This document shows, one piece after another, positions 1-8,415 of a stretch of 64,000 nt of DNA. Below the pieces are notes generated by a model. The model saw only the letters and a program-made list of their open reading frames with translations. It was not told the origin of the DNA and ran no database searches. This stretch comes from an uncultured Lactobacillus sp. Lineage in GTDB: Bacteria; Bacillota; Bacilli; Lactobacillales; Lactobacillaceae. Where the stretch lies: positions 1-64,000 of the forward strand of contig NZ_CANBCQ010000004.1 in NCBI RefSeq assembly GCF_947367125.1, given 5' to 3'. Made by a program: the position numbers and the translations under genes. The first letter of the stretch is position 1. Each line of letters begins with the position of its first letter.

Positions 1-90
1 AAAAGAACCAAACAGCCTTTTAATGGTTGCTTGATTCTATTCATTTACTCATTATCAACAGGATTTGACAAAGAGCCATTAAAACGATGA

Positions 91-555
91 TTAACCTTCT
101 AAAGCGTCGGCAATTTCTTCTGCACGACATACTAAAACGTCACATTTTGAAGTTCTAGTTACGTATTCAGTAACACTACCGATGAGTAAACGTTCAACGG
201 CGTTCAAACCAGTGGCACCAACGACGATTAAATCAATGTTGTGCTTCTTAGGGAAGTCATGACCAATGATTGTCTTAGGTGAACCAAATTCGATTGAATA
301 ATGAACATCTTCAGCGCCGGCCTTAGTAGCACGAGCTTGATAATCTTTCATTCTCTTTTCAGCATCTTTGGAAACTTGTTCAACCATTGCTGAATCAAAA
401 CTTGAGACGTTTTGGAAAGAACGGGTATCAATTACGTGTAAGATCTCCAATGTAGCGTGATTACGCTTAGCGATAGCTACAGCCTTGCTAAAAGCCAAGT
501 CAGCTTCTTTTGAACCATCGACTGCAACTTGAATATTTTTGTATTGTGAAAGCAT
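91..555 (-). CDS. Universal stress protein, UspA family
   Basis: A 154-residue cytoplasmic single-domain Usp protein. The family binds ATP and accumulates during stress and stationary phase; its exact target is not known. The nucleotide-binding signature G-x2-G-x9-G-S is complete (G113, G116, G126, S127) after the hydrophobic strand IDLIVVGA, so this is an ATP-binding rather than an ATP-free Usp. Asp13 in the first strand (VAVDGS) is also conserved. The start is fixed by the ribosome site AGAAAGAGGTG a few bases upstream. It is the last gene of a minus-strand series after the 6S RNA and a small membrane protein, but has its own candidate promoter. Confidence 0.93.
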   Translation of the reverse strand: MLSQYKNIQVAVDGSKEADLAFSKAVAIAKRNHATLEILHVIDTRSFQNVSSFDSAMVEQVSKDAEKRMKDYQARATKAGAEDVHYSIEFGSPKTIIGHDFPKKHNIDLIVVGATGLNAVERLLIGSVTEYVTRTSKCDVLVCRAEEIADALEG

Positions 556-581
556 TTTCTAAGCACCTCTTTCTGATATAT

Positions 582-599
582 ATTTTACCAAAATTTGGT
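582..599 (-). promoter_or_regulatory. Candidate usp promoter with palindrome
   Basis: On the minus strand TGGTAAAAT gives an extended -10 (hexamer 582-587). It partly overlaps the 13-base palindrome ACCAAAATTTGGT at 587-599. No good -35 is seen. The palindrome could be an operator for a repressor of usp; that is inference from position only. Confidence 0.4.
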
Positions 600-615
600 T
601 AGTATTAGAAAAGTA

Positions 616-897
616 TTATTTAGTCTTTTGGGTAATTGATAAGCCAAAGGTCAGGATAGTTAATGAAGCTAAAAATAGAGTAATTAGATTCAAATATTTA
701 TTACCCATAAATAGCAAAACGATCCCTAAAATACTTTCAGCCAAAAGCGCGATTGAAGTCCACTTTAAAATTGTGCTTAAACGTGGATCGCCACCAATGT
801 CATAAATTAAGAAATGTCCATTTCTTCTGTGCCACATGTACCATGAAGTCAATAGCAGCAACAGAATGAAAAAGATCATGACGATTTTTATTACCAT
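616..897 (-). CDS. Small membrane protein, unknown function
   Basis: A 93-residue protein with an N-terminal hydrophobic segment (IKIVMIFFILLLLLTSWYMW), a short polar part with GGDPRL, and two further hydrophobic segments, so probably three membrane helices. I do not recognise the family. An upstream in-frame ATG exists at 930, but GGTGGAG sits 7 bases before the ATG at 897, so the shorter start is chosen. The upstream 930 start would lie inside the terminator hairpin 916-943. The gene lies directly after the 6S RNA gene and a terminator whose T-run nearly touches its ribosome site, so it may depend on read-through. Confidence 0.7.
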   Translation of the reverse strand: MVIKIVMIFFILLLLLTSWYMWHRRNGHFLIYDIGGDPRLSTILKWTSIALLAESILGIVLLFMGNKYLNLITLFLASLTILTFGLSITQKTK

Positions 898-915
898 AAA
901 ATTTTCTCCACCAAT

Positions 916-943
916 AAAAAAGACGGTCAATTGAGACCGTCTC
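916..943 (-). terminator. Intrinsic terminator after 6S RNA
   Basis: On the minus strand AGACGGTC and GACCGTCT form a perfect 8-bp stem with loop TCAATT, followed by a run of six T. It lies 13 bases past the 3' end of the 6S RNA and about 10 bases before the ribosome site of the small membrane protein gene. Confidence 0.85.
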
Positions 944-955
944 AGTTAATATTCT

Positions 956-1155
956 AAAAAAATCCGAGTTGACTAAACATAGCATAATGACGCTTGTTGA
1001 ACCCGCAGTGTTCAAAATTTGAGTTGACATCGCAGCGAATATGGATCCTGCGACGAGGCAGTATTCCGATTCGGTAGTTATTTGCCAACTCCCACGTCTT
1101 ATAGTTTGATCGGTCAACTTTATACATTTAAGCTTGTTGATCAACTCAGATCACT
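956..1155 (-). ncRNA. ssrS: 6S RNA
   Basis: About 200 nt. The 5' segment ATCTGAGTTGA (1151-1141) pairs over 11 positions with the 3' segment TCAACTCGGAT (972-962), giving the closed terminal stem typical of 6S RNA, and the 3' end runs into seven T. Between them lie a long helix and an open middle region, which in 6S RNA mimics an open promoter and sequesters the housekeeping RNA polymerase holoenzyme. The position next to rarA agrees with Bacillus subtilis, where bsrA adjoins yrvN (rarA). It has its own strong promoter. The call rests on size, terminal stem, promoter and synteny, not on a covariance-model search. Confidence 0.85.
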
Positions 1156-1159
1156 TATT

Positions 1160-1188
1160 ATGATACGCATTCTACAGGTAGTTGTCAA
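1160..1188 (-). promoter_or_regulatory. Sigma-A promoter of 6S RNA
   Basis: Minus-strand TTGACA (1188-1183) and TATCAT (1165-1160) are separated by exactly 17 bases. The predicted transcription start is about 1155, at the base of the 6S terminal stem. The promoter lies about 30 bases downstream of the rarA stop codon. Confidence 0.85.
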
Positions 1189-1216
1189 CCATAATGAATG
1201 GTCTAAAAGTCCGCTT

Positions 1217-2515
1217 TTAATCTAAATTATCAGCTTGCATTTGTTTTAATTTTTGATAAATCGCTTTGTATCTAGCTTCAATTTTAGAGTTGCCTTTAGG
1301 AGCAAAATAGGAAGCGTGGCGTAAGTTATCCGGTAGGTATTGTTGGGCAATCCAATCATTGGCATAGTCATGGGGATAGAGATAGTTTACACCGTGGCCG
1401 AGCTTCTTAGCGCCAGCGTAGTGGGCATCCTTTAAATTAGCAGGAATTGGATCATTTTTTTTGCTGCGGACATCTGTTAAAGCAGCGTCAATTGCTGAGA
1501 TGGCGCTATTGCTTTTAGCAGAAAGGGCTAGCTCAATAACTGCATTAGCCAATGGAATTCGTGCTTCAGGTAAGCCAACCATTTGCGCTGCTTGAATTGC
1601 CATGATGGCATGTTCTGCAGCTGGTGGATTAGCCAAACCAATATCCTCATAAGCGATAACAGCCAAGCGGCGGCAAATAGAAATCAAATCGCCAGATTCG
1701 ATTAAACGGGCAAGATAGTGCAAAGCAGCATCTGTATCAGAACCGCGAATTGATTTTTGAAAGGCTGAGACTAGGTCATAGTGACTATCGCCAGATGCAT
1801 CAAAATTTTGCGTTTTCATTTGGATCGAATCAGCCATTTCTTTTTGGGTGATGACAATTTTACTGTCATCTTGGCTTTTATCTTTTAATTCTTGTTTAGT
1901 TGAAAGCACAGCTAACTCTAAACTGTTTAAAGTTGACCGTAAATCGCCGTTGCCTTTTTCGATTAATAGGGCTCTAGCATCATCTGTTAATTCTACATTG
2001 TATTTGCCCAAGCCATTTTCTTCATCAGCTAGGGCACGGTCAATTGCTTGAGCTGCATCAGTAGCAGATAATGGTTTTAATTCAAAAATCTGGCAACGTG
2101 AACGAATCGCGGGGGAGATTGAAATATATGGATTTTCGGTTGTTGCCCCAATTAAAATGATTTGTCCCGATTCAAGCAAAGGCAATAAAAAATCCTGTTT
2201 GGTTTTATCTAAACGGTGAATTTCATCTAAAAGCAAAACCACCGTCCCGCTCATTTTGCCTTCTGCAGCTACTTGTTGCAGTTGCTTCTTACCGTCAGTA
2301 GCCGCATTTAGCTTTCTAAAGGCATATTTAGTAGAACCAGCGATGGCACTAGCAATACTAGTTTTACCAATACCAGGTGGACCATAGAGAATCATCGAAG
2401 AAAGCAGTCTAGCTTCGACCATTCTGCGAATAATTTTGCCGGGACCGATTAAATGCTGCTGACCAACTACTTCATTTAAATTCTTGGGACGCATACGATA
2501 AGCTAACGGCTTCAT
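1217..2515 (-). CDS. rarA: Replication-associated recombination protein RarA (MgsA)
   Basis: A 432-residue AAA+ ATPase of the clamp-loader clade that acts at stalled replication forks, together with SSB and the replisome. Walker A is GPPGIGKT (about residues 45-52) and Walker B LLLDEIH (about 95-100). The N-terminal MKPLAYRMRP and the C-terminal helical part (ANDWIAQQYLP) are typical, and length is normal. An in-frame ATG ten codons earlier exists, but the ATG at 2515 has GGAGGA at proper distance and overlaps the upstream stop as ATGA, implying translational coupling to yueI. Confidence 0.95.
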   Translation of the reverse strand: MKPLAYRMRPKNLNEVVGQQHLIGPGKIIRRMVEARLLSSMILYGPPGIGKTSIASAIAGSTKYAFRKLNAATDGKKQLQQVAAEGKMSGTVVLLLDEIHRLDKTKQDFLLPLLESGQIILIGATTENPYISISPAIRSRCQIFELKPLSATDAAQAIDRALADEENGLGKYNVELTDDARALLIEKGNGDLRSTLNSLELAVLSTKQELKDKSQDDSKIVITQKEMADSIQMKTQNFDASGDSHYDLVSAFQKSIRGSDTDAALHYLARLIESGDLISICRRLAVIAYEDIGLANPPAAEHAIMAIQAAQMVGLPEARIPLANAVIELALSAKSNSAISAIDAALTDVRSKKNDPIPANLKDAHYAGAKKLGHGVNYLYPHDYANDWIAQQYLPDNLRHASYFAPKGNSKIEARYKAIYQKLKQMQADNLD

Positions 2516-2982
2516 TGATTTCCTCCATGAAAGAGTTTGTGCCAAAAACTTTCTTTTTGTTTTGGTGCAACTAATTCTTCTTTAGGAAATTCAGGTGGGT
2601 AAACTTGCTTGAGACTAATCCGAGGACGGTTGATAGCAGTTTTCGCTACAACTAAAATCGCGGTATCATGCGGTCCAGTTTTAGCAGTCTCATTGTTGAC
2701 CAAAGTAAAAGGAATGTTTAACTTGCTGCAGCCAGCTTCGACATCGCCTAAAAAGCCATCATCATTGATATTACCATTGATTAAAATGGTGTAATTTTTA
2801 AAGTCAGCGAGATGCTTAAGAAAAAGATTAGTTAATTCATGGTTTTGCACTTCGGTATTATCCATTCTGATTAAACAGCGTTCGCGCAAGGAGCCTAAAA
2901 AACGACGCCGCTCATCTGGCTTAGTCTGAGGAGTAATCCCTTGAGCGGCTTGTTCAACACGTTTGTTTAAATCTTCAGTCAT
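2512..2982 (-). CDS. yueI: YueI family protein (DUF1694)
   Basis: A 156-residue cytoplasmic protein matching the YueI/DUF1694 pattern: FLGSLRERCLIRM near residue 30, then a Rossmann-like alternation (YTILINGNI, FTLVNN, AILVVAK). Function is not established for the family. Ribosome site AAAGGATG precedes the ATG. It overlaps rarA by four bases (ATGA), so the two are very likely one transcript; a role near replication or repair is only a guess from this pairing. The tail FWHKLFHGGNQ is polar and amphipathic. Confidence 0.8.
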   Translation of the reverse strand: MTEDLNKRVEQAAQGITPQTKPDERRRFLGSLRERCLIRMDNTEVQNHELTNLFLKHLADFKNYTILINGNINDDGFLGDVEAGCSKLNIPFTLVNNETAKTGPHDTAILVVAKTAINRPRISLKQVYPPEFPKEELVAPKQKESFWHKLFHGGNQ

Positions 2983-3018
2983 CTAATCATCCTTTCTTTT
3001 TATCTATTATTGTAGCAA

Positions 3019-3051
3019 AGAAAAAAGCCTTTCTCGATTGAGAAAGACTTT
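3019..3051 (-). terminator. Intrinsic terminator of rpsD
   Basis: Minus-strand stem AAAGTCTTTCTC / GAGAAAGGCTTT with loop AATC, followed by a T-rich tract. It separates rpsD from yueI-rarA. Confidence 0.85.
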
Positions 3052-3072
3052 CGACAAAATAAAATGTAAAAA

Positions 3073-3684
3073 TTAAAGTAACTTGTTGTACCATTCAACA
3101 ACTAAGGCTTCATCAATTTCTGGTTCCATTTCGTCACGTTCTGGTAAACGTACAAGAGTACCTTCCATCTTGTTTTCGTCAAATGAAACAAATGATGGAC
3201 GAGCAGTAACTGCTTCTAAGGCATCCTTAACTTGTTGCAAGTTCTTTGACTTTTCCTTCAGGCCAATAGTTTGTCCAACCTTGACTTCGTATGAAGGAAT
3301 GTCAACACGCTTACCATCAACAGTAATGTGACCGTGGTTTACTAATTGTCTAGCTTGTTCTCTAGTAGTAGCTAAACCAAGACGGTAAACAAGACTGTCC
3401 AAACGACGTTCAAGTAAAATCATGAAGTTAACACCGTGTTGACCTTCACGAATCTTACCAGCGCGGGTGAACAAAGTTCTAAATTGACGTTCGTTTAAGC
3501 CGTACATCCAACGTAACTTTTGCTTTTCGTGCAATTGTTGACCGTATTCTGACAAACGACCGCGGTTGTTAGGACCGTGTTGACCTGGAGCGTAGTTACG
3601 ACGAGAAATTTCCTTACCAGTACCTGAAAGGGAAATACCCAATCTTCTTGAACGTTTCCAACTTGGACCTGTATATCTTGACAT
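3073..3684 (-). CDS. rpsD: 30S ribosomal protein S4
   Basis: A 203-residue protein that binds 16S rRNA early in small-subunit assembly. It starts [16 protein letters not shown], has the basic N-terminal domain (RNYAPGQHG) and an S4 RNA-binding domain at about 93-155 ([31 protein letters not shown]). The frame stays open upstream to 3816, but the ribosome site GGAGGA six bases before 3684 and family length decide this start. The cysteine zinc-binding N terminus of some S4 paralogues is absent (C-minus type). Monocistronic between its own promoter and a terminator, as usual in Firmicutes. Confidence 0.97.
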   Translation of the reverse strand: MSRYTGPSWKRSRRLGISLSGTGKEISRRNYAPGQHGPNNRGRLSEYGQQLHEKQKLRWMYGLNERQFRTLFTRAGKIREGQHGVNFMILLERRLDSLVYRLGLATTREQARQLVNHGHITVDGKRVDIPSYEVKVGQTIGLKEKSKNLQQVKDALEAVTARPSFVSFDENKMEGTLVRLPERDEMEPEIDEALVVEWYNKLL

Positions 3685-3860
3685 AAAAAATCCTCCATAA
3701 AATTTAAACAATAATTTTTGGAGTAAAATATTAAGCATAAGTTCAACATTCGTGCATCTTGGATTTACATTTTCGCCCAATGCAGCGCGGGTTACTCGTT
3801 CACTAAAGCGTTTCAAGATGTTGACGTTCTTGTCACTTATTGCTGCAAATATTTTACACG
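3685..3860 (-). promoter_or_regulatory. Structured rpsD leader, probable S4 autoregulatory RNA
   Basis: The untranslated leader is about 175 nt, much longer than needed for initiation. On the minus strand CATCTTG (3820-3814) can pair with CAAGATG (3761-3755), and CAA (3823-3821) with TTG (3746-3744), enclosing a GC-richer inner region near 3765-3810. Firmicute rpsD mRNAs are known to be repressed by S4 binding to the leader. Assignment here is by position and pairing; homology to described S4 leaders was not tested. Confidence 0.5.
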
Positions 3861-3866
3861 AATAGT

Positions 3867-3895
3867 ATTATATAGAGTTCAGAATAATAAATCAA
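3867..3895 (-). promoter_or_regulatory. Promoter of rpsD
   Basis: Minus-strand TTGATT (3895-3890), 17-base spacer, TATAAT (3872-3867). Predicted start near 3860. Confidence 0.75.
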
Positions 3896-3935
3896 GAAAA
3901 TAGAACAGCTTTTTGCACCTATTAGGGTCAGGTTT

Positions 3936-3944
3936 TGTTATAAT
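3936..3944 (+). promoter_or_regulatory. Extended -10 promoter of ezrA
   Basis: TGTTATAAT is a full extended -10 element (TG-n-TATAAT). A recognisable -35 is lacking. It is divergent from the rpsD promoter, about 40 bases away, and 25 bases before ezrA. Confidence 0.6.
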
Positions 3945-3968
3945 TATGATAGTTTTGGAGGATAAACT

Positions 3969-5681
3969 ATGTCATCAATTCAAGCTATTATAATTATTGC
4001 CGTGGTGATCCTAATCATTGTCGTAGTTGCAGCAATGCTAATGATCAATCGTAAACAACTAAAAGAAATTGAAGCGATTGATGCAGCAGTGACTGAAATT
4101 GAGAAGATGCATCTAGAAGATGATATTACGCGACTGGATAAAATGGATTTGGCCGGCGAAAGTTTAACTACATTAAATACTTGGCGCAAAAGCTACACTG
4201 AAGCAGCTAAGAAAAAATTACCGCGAGTGCATAAGCTAGTTGAAGAAGCTGCTAATGAAAATGCAACTTATCGCTTGTTTAAAGCAAGAAAGAATATTAA
4301 ACAAGCACAGGAGATTATCAAGCCAACGCTCGAAGATGCTCGTAACACCAAGGCAGTTTTCACGGAACTACTTGAATCAAATAAGGAAAATCAAATTCAA
4401 TATGATGCTTTGATTAAAGTTTATCGTGAATTAAGAAAAGATATCTTAGCCAATTCCTTTGAATATGGTGCTGCGATTGATCAGGTTGAAGATCAACTAG
4501 CATCAATGGAGAGTGACTTTGAAGAAGCAAAAAATCTTTCTTCACAAGGTGATCATGTTGAAGCTAAGCGAGTTTTGTCCAAGATTCGGATGTCTTTGGG
4601 CAACTTACAAAAACGCTTAAAACCGCTAAAAGAGGGCTATCATCAGCTTGAAGTAGTGTTCCAAGATCAGCTTAAGGAATTGTCTGATGCTTATAAAAAA
4701 ATGATTTCAGAAAAATATTACCTTACTAGCGTAGATGTTTTGGGCAGAATCAAGGAAATTCATGATGAAATTGATGGTGCGCGCAAATTGCTAGCTGAGA
4801 CTAAGGTGAATGAATTAGCCAAGGAAAATAAAAAGATCTCTGGCGAAATTGACGATCTATATGATGTTTTAGCTAAGGAATACAAGGCAAGACCATTTGT
4901 TGAAAAAAATCAAAGTAAAATGCTGACTTTGATCTCACATCAGCAAACCGCGTCAAAGAAGCTGGTAGAAAAGTTGCGGCATATTGATGAGAGCTATGAA
5001 TTGACTCATGGCGAATTGGAAAAGAGTAAAGACTTAGAAAAAGAAGTCAATGAAATGTACCATCAGTACACTATTGATACACAGAATATCGCAGATGGTA
5101 AGGGTGTCTACTCTGCTATTCAAGATTCATGGCTCCAGATGCTAGATCGCCTACGTGAAATTGATGCAGAGCAGGCTAAGATGTCAACTGACGTTGATGG
5201 ACTTTATGATTCTGAAAATGTAGCTAATGATTCAATCAAGCGCTTTAAGCAAGAAGTTTCATTAGTTTACCGTCGACTTGAAAGACGAAATTTGCCAGGT
5301 AATCCTGATAGCTTTGTTCAAATGTATACTTTGGTGGTCAACGAGATTGGTCATGTAAGCAACGAATTGAGTCAGGTCCGGATTAATATGGAAAAGATCT
5401 CAGCTGAATTAATTCAAATTTCTGATGATGTGGAGCGGCTTAAACGTGAAGCAGATGACATCATTAATTCCGCTAACCTAGTTGAATTGACGATGCAGTA
5501 TTCAAATAAATATGCAGATAAGGATTCAATTGCGCAAGCACAAAAGACAGCAATGCAGCTATATAATGAATATAACTATAAGGAAGCCCTTGATACAATT
5601 GCTACAGCAATTGAAAAGGTAGAGCCAGGTAGTTATCAACGACTTGAAAATGCATATTATTCAGAAGAGAAGAGTAATTAA
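3969..5681 (+). CDS. ezrA: Septation ring formation regulator EzrA
   Basis: A 570-residue membrane-anchored protein. One N-terminal membrane helix (AIIIIAVVILIIVVVAAMLMI, about residues 6-26) is followed by a long, almost wholly helical cytoplasmic part made of spectrin-like repeats rich in E, K and L. EzrA binds FtsZ, limits Z-rings to midcell and links division with wall synthesis. Length matches the family. Ribosome site GGAGG lies just before the ATG. The order ezrA-cysteine desulfurase-thiI is also that of Bacillus subtilis. A terminator follows. Confidence 0.93.
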   Translation: MSSIQAIIIIAVVILIIVVVAAMLMINRKQLKEIEAIDAAVTEIEKMHLEDDITRLDKMDLAGESLTTLNTWRKSYTEAAKKKLPRVHKLVEEAANENATYRLFKARKNIKQAQEIIKPTLEDARNTKAVFTELLESNKENQIQYDALIKVYRELRKDILANSFEYGAAIDQVEDQLASMESDFEEAKNLSSQGDHVEAKRVLSKIRMSLGNLQKRLKPLKEGYHQLEVVFQDQLKELSDAYKKMISEKYYLTSVDVLGRIKEIHDEIDGARKLLAETKVNELAKENKKISGEIDDLYDVLAKEYKARPFVEKNQSKMLTLISHQQTASKKLVEKLRHIDESYELTHGELEKSKDLEKEVNEMYHQYTIDTQNIADGKGVYSAIQDSWLQMLDRLREIDAEQAKMSTDVDGLYDSENVANDSIKRFKQEVSLVYRRLERRNLPGNPDSFVQMYTLVVNEIGHVSNELSQVRINMEKISAELIQISDDVERLKREADDIINSANLVELTMQYSNKYADKDSIAQAQKTAMQLYNEYNYKEALDTIATAIEKVEPGSYQRLENAYYSEEKSN

Positions 5682-5722
5682 TTGAAGCGATTCATTATTT
5701 AAGCTAAAATTGAAAAGTCATG

Positions 5723-5749
5723 AAACGGTCAAGCGATTGACCGTTTTTT
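5723..5749 (+). terminator. Intrinsic terminator of ezrA
   Basis: Stem AAACGGTCAA / TTGACCGTTT with loop GCGA and a run of six T. Confidence 0.9.
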
Positions 5750-5768
5750 AAATGAAGGGGTAATGATA

Positions 5769-6929
5769 GTGATTTATTTTGATAATAGTGCAACAACAAA
5801 GATAGATCCACAAGTATTGGATACTTACAATAAAGTAGCGACTAATATTTGGGGCAATCCTTCGAGTTTGCATAAGATGGGTGATCGTGCACACCAATTG
5901 CTTGAGGCGTCACGTAAACAAATTGCTGATTTGCTGGGGACTAAGCAGCATGAAATTTTCTTCACTTCTGGTGGAACAGAATCAAATAATGCTGCAATTA
6001 AGGGGATTGCAATTCAAAAGCGTGAATTTGGTAAGCATATTATCACTTCTAGCGTGGAACATGCATCTGTAGCCAATAGTTTTAACGCGTTAGAGAATTT
6101 GGGTTGGCGCGTTACCAGATTGCCAGTTGATAAGGAAGGCCGAGTTAACGTTAATGACTTAAGAAACGCGATTGATTCTGATACAACTTTGGTTTCAATC
6201 ATGGGCGTTAATAACGAAATTGGCACCATTCAACCAATTGATGAGATTAGCGATTTGCTTGAAAATTATCCAACGATTCAGTTCCATGTTGATAACGTTC
6301 AGGCACTTGGCAAAAATATTTGGGATAAAGTATTTACACCCCGAGTTGATCTTTCTAGTTTGTCGGCGCATAAGTTCCATGCACCACGCGGAATTGGTAT
6401 TTTATACAAAAAGGAAGGCAAGATGCTAACACCACTTCACGATGGCGGTGGCCAAGAAAAGGGCCTTCGTTCAGGAACGGAAAACTTACCAGCAATTGCG
6501 GGGATGGCTAAGGCAATTCGTTTGCTTTTGCAAGATGAAGCTGAAAAAGCAAGTCGTGAAGCTGCGATTAAGGCTAAGATTGTTGATTACTTGCAGGATA
6601 AGCCGGGAATTGATATCTTTTCGCCAGTAAGTGACGGTTTTGCACCACATATTCTTTGCTTTGCCTTAGAAGGAATTCGTGGTGAGACTTTAGTTCATAC
6701 GCTAGAAGATCAAGATATTTATACTTCAACTACTTCTGCTTGTGCATCAAAAACAGCAGATGAAGCCAGCACCTTGGTTTCTATGCGAATTGATGATAAG
6801 ATTGCTACTAGTGCAATTCGTTTAAGTTTTGATGAGACGAATACGCTTCAAGAAGCGGATGAATTTATTAAGGTCTTTGACAAGATCTATAATCATTTTG
6901 CTAAAATTAATCATTTGGGAGAAAATTAA
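5769..6929 (+). CDS. nifZ: Cysteine desulfurase (ThiI-linked NifS/IscS type)
   Basis: A 386-residue PLP enzyme that removes sulfur from L-cysteine and carries it as a persulfide. PLP lysine is K202 in [10 protein letters not shown]; the persulfide cysteine is C325 in TSACASK. N-terminal YFDNSATT is typical. GTG at 5769 is preferred to the ATG at 5763, because GGGG at 5757-5760 is 8 bases from the GTG but only 2 from the ATG. It overlaps thiI by one base (TAATG), so its likely acceptor is ThiI, as for NifZ in B. subtilis. A second paralogue lies at 42030-43187. Confidence 0.92.
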   Translation: MIYFDNSATTKIDPQVLDTYNKVATNIWGNPSSLHKMGDRAHQLLEASRKQIADLLGTKQHEIFFTSGGTESNNAAIKGIAIQKREFGKHIITSSVEHASVANSFNALENLGWRVTRLPVDKEGRVNVNDLRNAIDSDTTLVSIMGVNNEIGTIQPIDEISDLLENYPTIQFHVDNVQALGKNIWDKVFTPRVDLSSLSAHKFHAPRGIGILYKKEGKMLTPLHDGGGQEKGLRSGTENLPAIAGMAKAIRLLLQDEAEKASREAAIKAKIVDYLQDKPGIDIFSPVSDGFAPHILCFALEGIRGETLVHTLEDQDIYTSTTSACASKTADEASTLVSMRIDDKIATSAIRLSFDETNTLQEADEFIKVFDKIYNHFAKINHLGEN

Positions 6930-8146
6930 TGGAATACACAGAAGTTATGGTTCGCTATGGCGAGCTTTCAACTAAGGGGAAGAACAGAAAGGACTTCATC
7001 AATCGCTTAGCAAGTAACGTTGAAAAAGTTCTTAAGGATTTCCCACAAATTGAATTTCATCCTCGTCATGATCGGATGCACATTGTCCTGAATGGCGCAT
7101 CATTCAAGGATGTTGACCAACGCCTGAAGAAGGTATTTGGAATTCAAACTTACTCACCAGCAATTAAGATTCCTAAGACTCTTGAAGAGATTGAAAAGAC
7201 TTCTTTGGAATTGATGCAAGAGACTTTTAAGTCAGGGATGACTTTTAAGGTTAATACCAAGCGTAGTGATCACAAGTTTGAATATGATACTAACCAATTA
7301 AACAACTTAGTTGGGGACTACTTGTTTGATCACATGGATGGCTTGAAGGCCGAAATGAAGCATCCGGACATTGTCTTAAGAATTGAAGTTCGTCAAGATG
7401 CCGTTTATATTTCCAATCAATTGCTTCATGGTGTTGGCGGGATGCCCGTTGGTACTGCTGGTAAGGCTGTCATGATGCTTAGTGGTGGGATTGACTCACC
7501 AGTTGCTTCATGGTTGGCATTGAAGCGCGGAGTAGATATTGAAATGGTTCACTTCTTTAGTCCGCCTTACACTACTGAAAAGGCCTTGGCTAAGGCTAAG
7601 GAATTGACTGGTATTTTGGCGAACTACGCTGGTAAGATTAATTTTATTGCTGTGCCATTTGCGGAAATTCAGGAAACGATCAAGGAAAAGTTGCCAGAAG
7701 GCTACTTGATGACTGTGCAACGTCGTTTTATGTTGCAATTAGCTGACCGCATTCGTGCTCAACGTGGTGGCTTAGCCATCTTTAATGGTGAGTCAGTTGG
7801 TCAAGTTGCCTCTCAGACTTTGCAATCAATGGTGGCCATTAATGATGTAACAACGACTCCAGTTATTCGTCCAGTTGCGACAATGGATAAGACGGAGATC
7901 ATTGCTAAGGCCGAAGAAATTGGTACCTTTGATTTGTCAATTCAACCCTTTGAAGATTGTTGTACTATTTTTGCTCCGCCACGTCCTAAGACTAAGCCAA
8001 AGCTTGATAAGGCACGTGAATATGAAGCACGCCTTGATGTTGAAGGCTTGATTGAAAGAGCCATGGCTGGCATCGAAATTACGCCAATTTATCCAAATGA
8101 AAAATTCTTGGATGATAAGGCACAAGAAGACGCAGATTTATTATAG
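6929..8146 (+). CDS. thiI: tRNA 4-thiouridine sulfurtransferase ThiI
   Basis: A 405-residue enzyme that adenylates U8 of tRNA and transfers sulfur to make s4U; in many bacteria also used for thiamine thiazole. It has an N-terminal ferredoxin-like region, a THUMP domain (about 60-165) and a PP-loop ATPase with SGGIDS at about 185-190. The C-terminal rhodanese domain of the enterobacterial enzyme is absent, the normal short form in Firmicutes. Translationally coupled to the cysteine desulfurase. Confidence 0.95.
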   Translation: MEYTEVMVRYGELSTKGKNRKDFINRLASNVEKVLKDFPQIEFHPRHDRMHIVLNGASFKDVDQRLKKVFGIQTYSPAIKIPKTLEEIEKTSLELMQETFKSGMTFKVNTKRSDHKFEYDTNQLNNLVGDYLFDHMDGLKAEMKHPDIVLRIEVRQDAVYISNQLLHGVGGMPVGTAGKAVMMLSGGIDSPVASWLALKRGVDIEMVHFFSPPYTTEKALAKAKELTGILANYAGKINFIAVPFAEIQETIKEKLPEGYLMTVQRRFMLQLADRIRAQRGGLAIFNGESVGQVASQTLQSMVAINDVTTTPVIRPVATMDKTEIIAKAEEIGTFDLSIQPFEDCCTIFAPPRPKTKPKLDKAREYEARLDVEGLIERAMAGIEITPIYPNEKFLDDKAQEDADLL

Positions 8147-8153
8147 AAAGATT

Positions 8154-8185
8154 GCGCTAGTGGAATTATTTCTGCTAGTGCTTTT
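8154..8185 (+). terminator. Terminator of the nifZ-thiI operon
   Basis: Stem GCGCTAG (8154-8160) / CTAGTGC (8175-8181) with one G-T pair, loop of 14, then TTTT. Modest strength. Confidence 0.65.
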
Positions 8186-8283
8186 AAAATTAAATATGAC
8201 ACGGGTTATTATTTAAAAAGATATGGTGTTAATATGGAAACTTCTAGTAGTATTATGTATTGATTTATAGTTAATATAATAAT

Positions 8284-8332
8284 CGCGCGCAAGAGCGCGT
8301 AAAAACGGTCGAAAACAAAATCGACCGTTTTT
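8284..8332 (+). terminator. Tandem hairpins, second is terminator-like
   Basis: A GC-only hairpin (CGCGC / GCGCG, 8284-8299) is followed at once by the stem AAACGGTCGA (8303-8312) / TCGACCGTTT (8321-8330) ending in five T. The second has terminator form in the plus direction and, through the A-run at its left, also in the minus direction. Together they lie 84 bases before the rsuA-like gene. A TATAAT about 10 bases upstream would give only a very short transcript. Confidence 0.6.
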
Positions 8333-8370
8333 GATTAGTGTCGCAATTCGAAATTGGTTTAACTTTCTTA

Positions 8371-8376
8371 TATAAT
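8371..8376 (+). promoter_or_regulatory. -10 element for the rsuA-like operon
   Basis: TATAAT 40 bases before the start codon, after the tandem hairpins. The -35 region (TTCGAA at 18 bases) is poor. Confidence 0.45.
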
Positions 8377-8415
8377 TAACATTAATCAACATATAAAAAT
8401 GAAAGAAAGACATAA

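Noticed and set aside
1..90. Possible terminator after usp at 1-36
   Set aside because: Only a 4-5 bp stem with a long loop; nothing convincing is seen in this stretch.
800..1144. Open frame of 114 codons on the minus strand
   Set aside because: It runs through the 6S RNA and its terminator, has no ribosome site, and its peptide resembles nothing.
3684..3816. 44-codon in-frame N-terminal extension of S4
   Set aside because: No ribosome site; S4 proteins start MSRYTGP, and GGAGGA precedes the shorter start. The extension lies in the structured leader.
8213..8413. 66-codon minus-strand open frame before rsuA
   Set aside because: It crosses two hairpins and the likely promoter; composition is AT-driven with no initiation signal.
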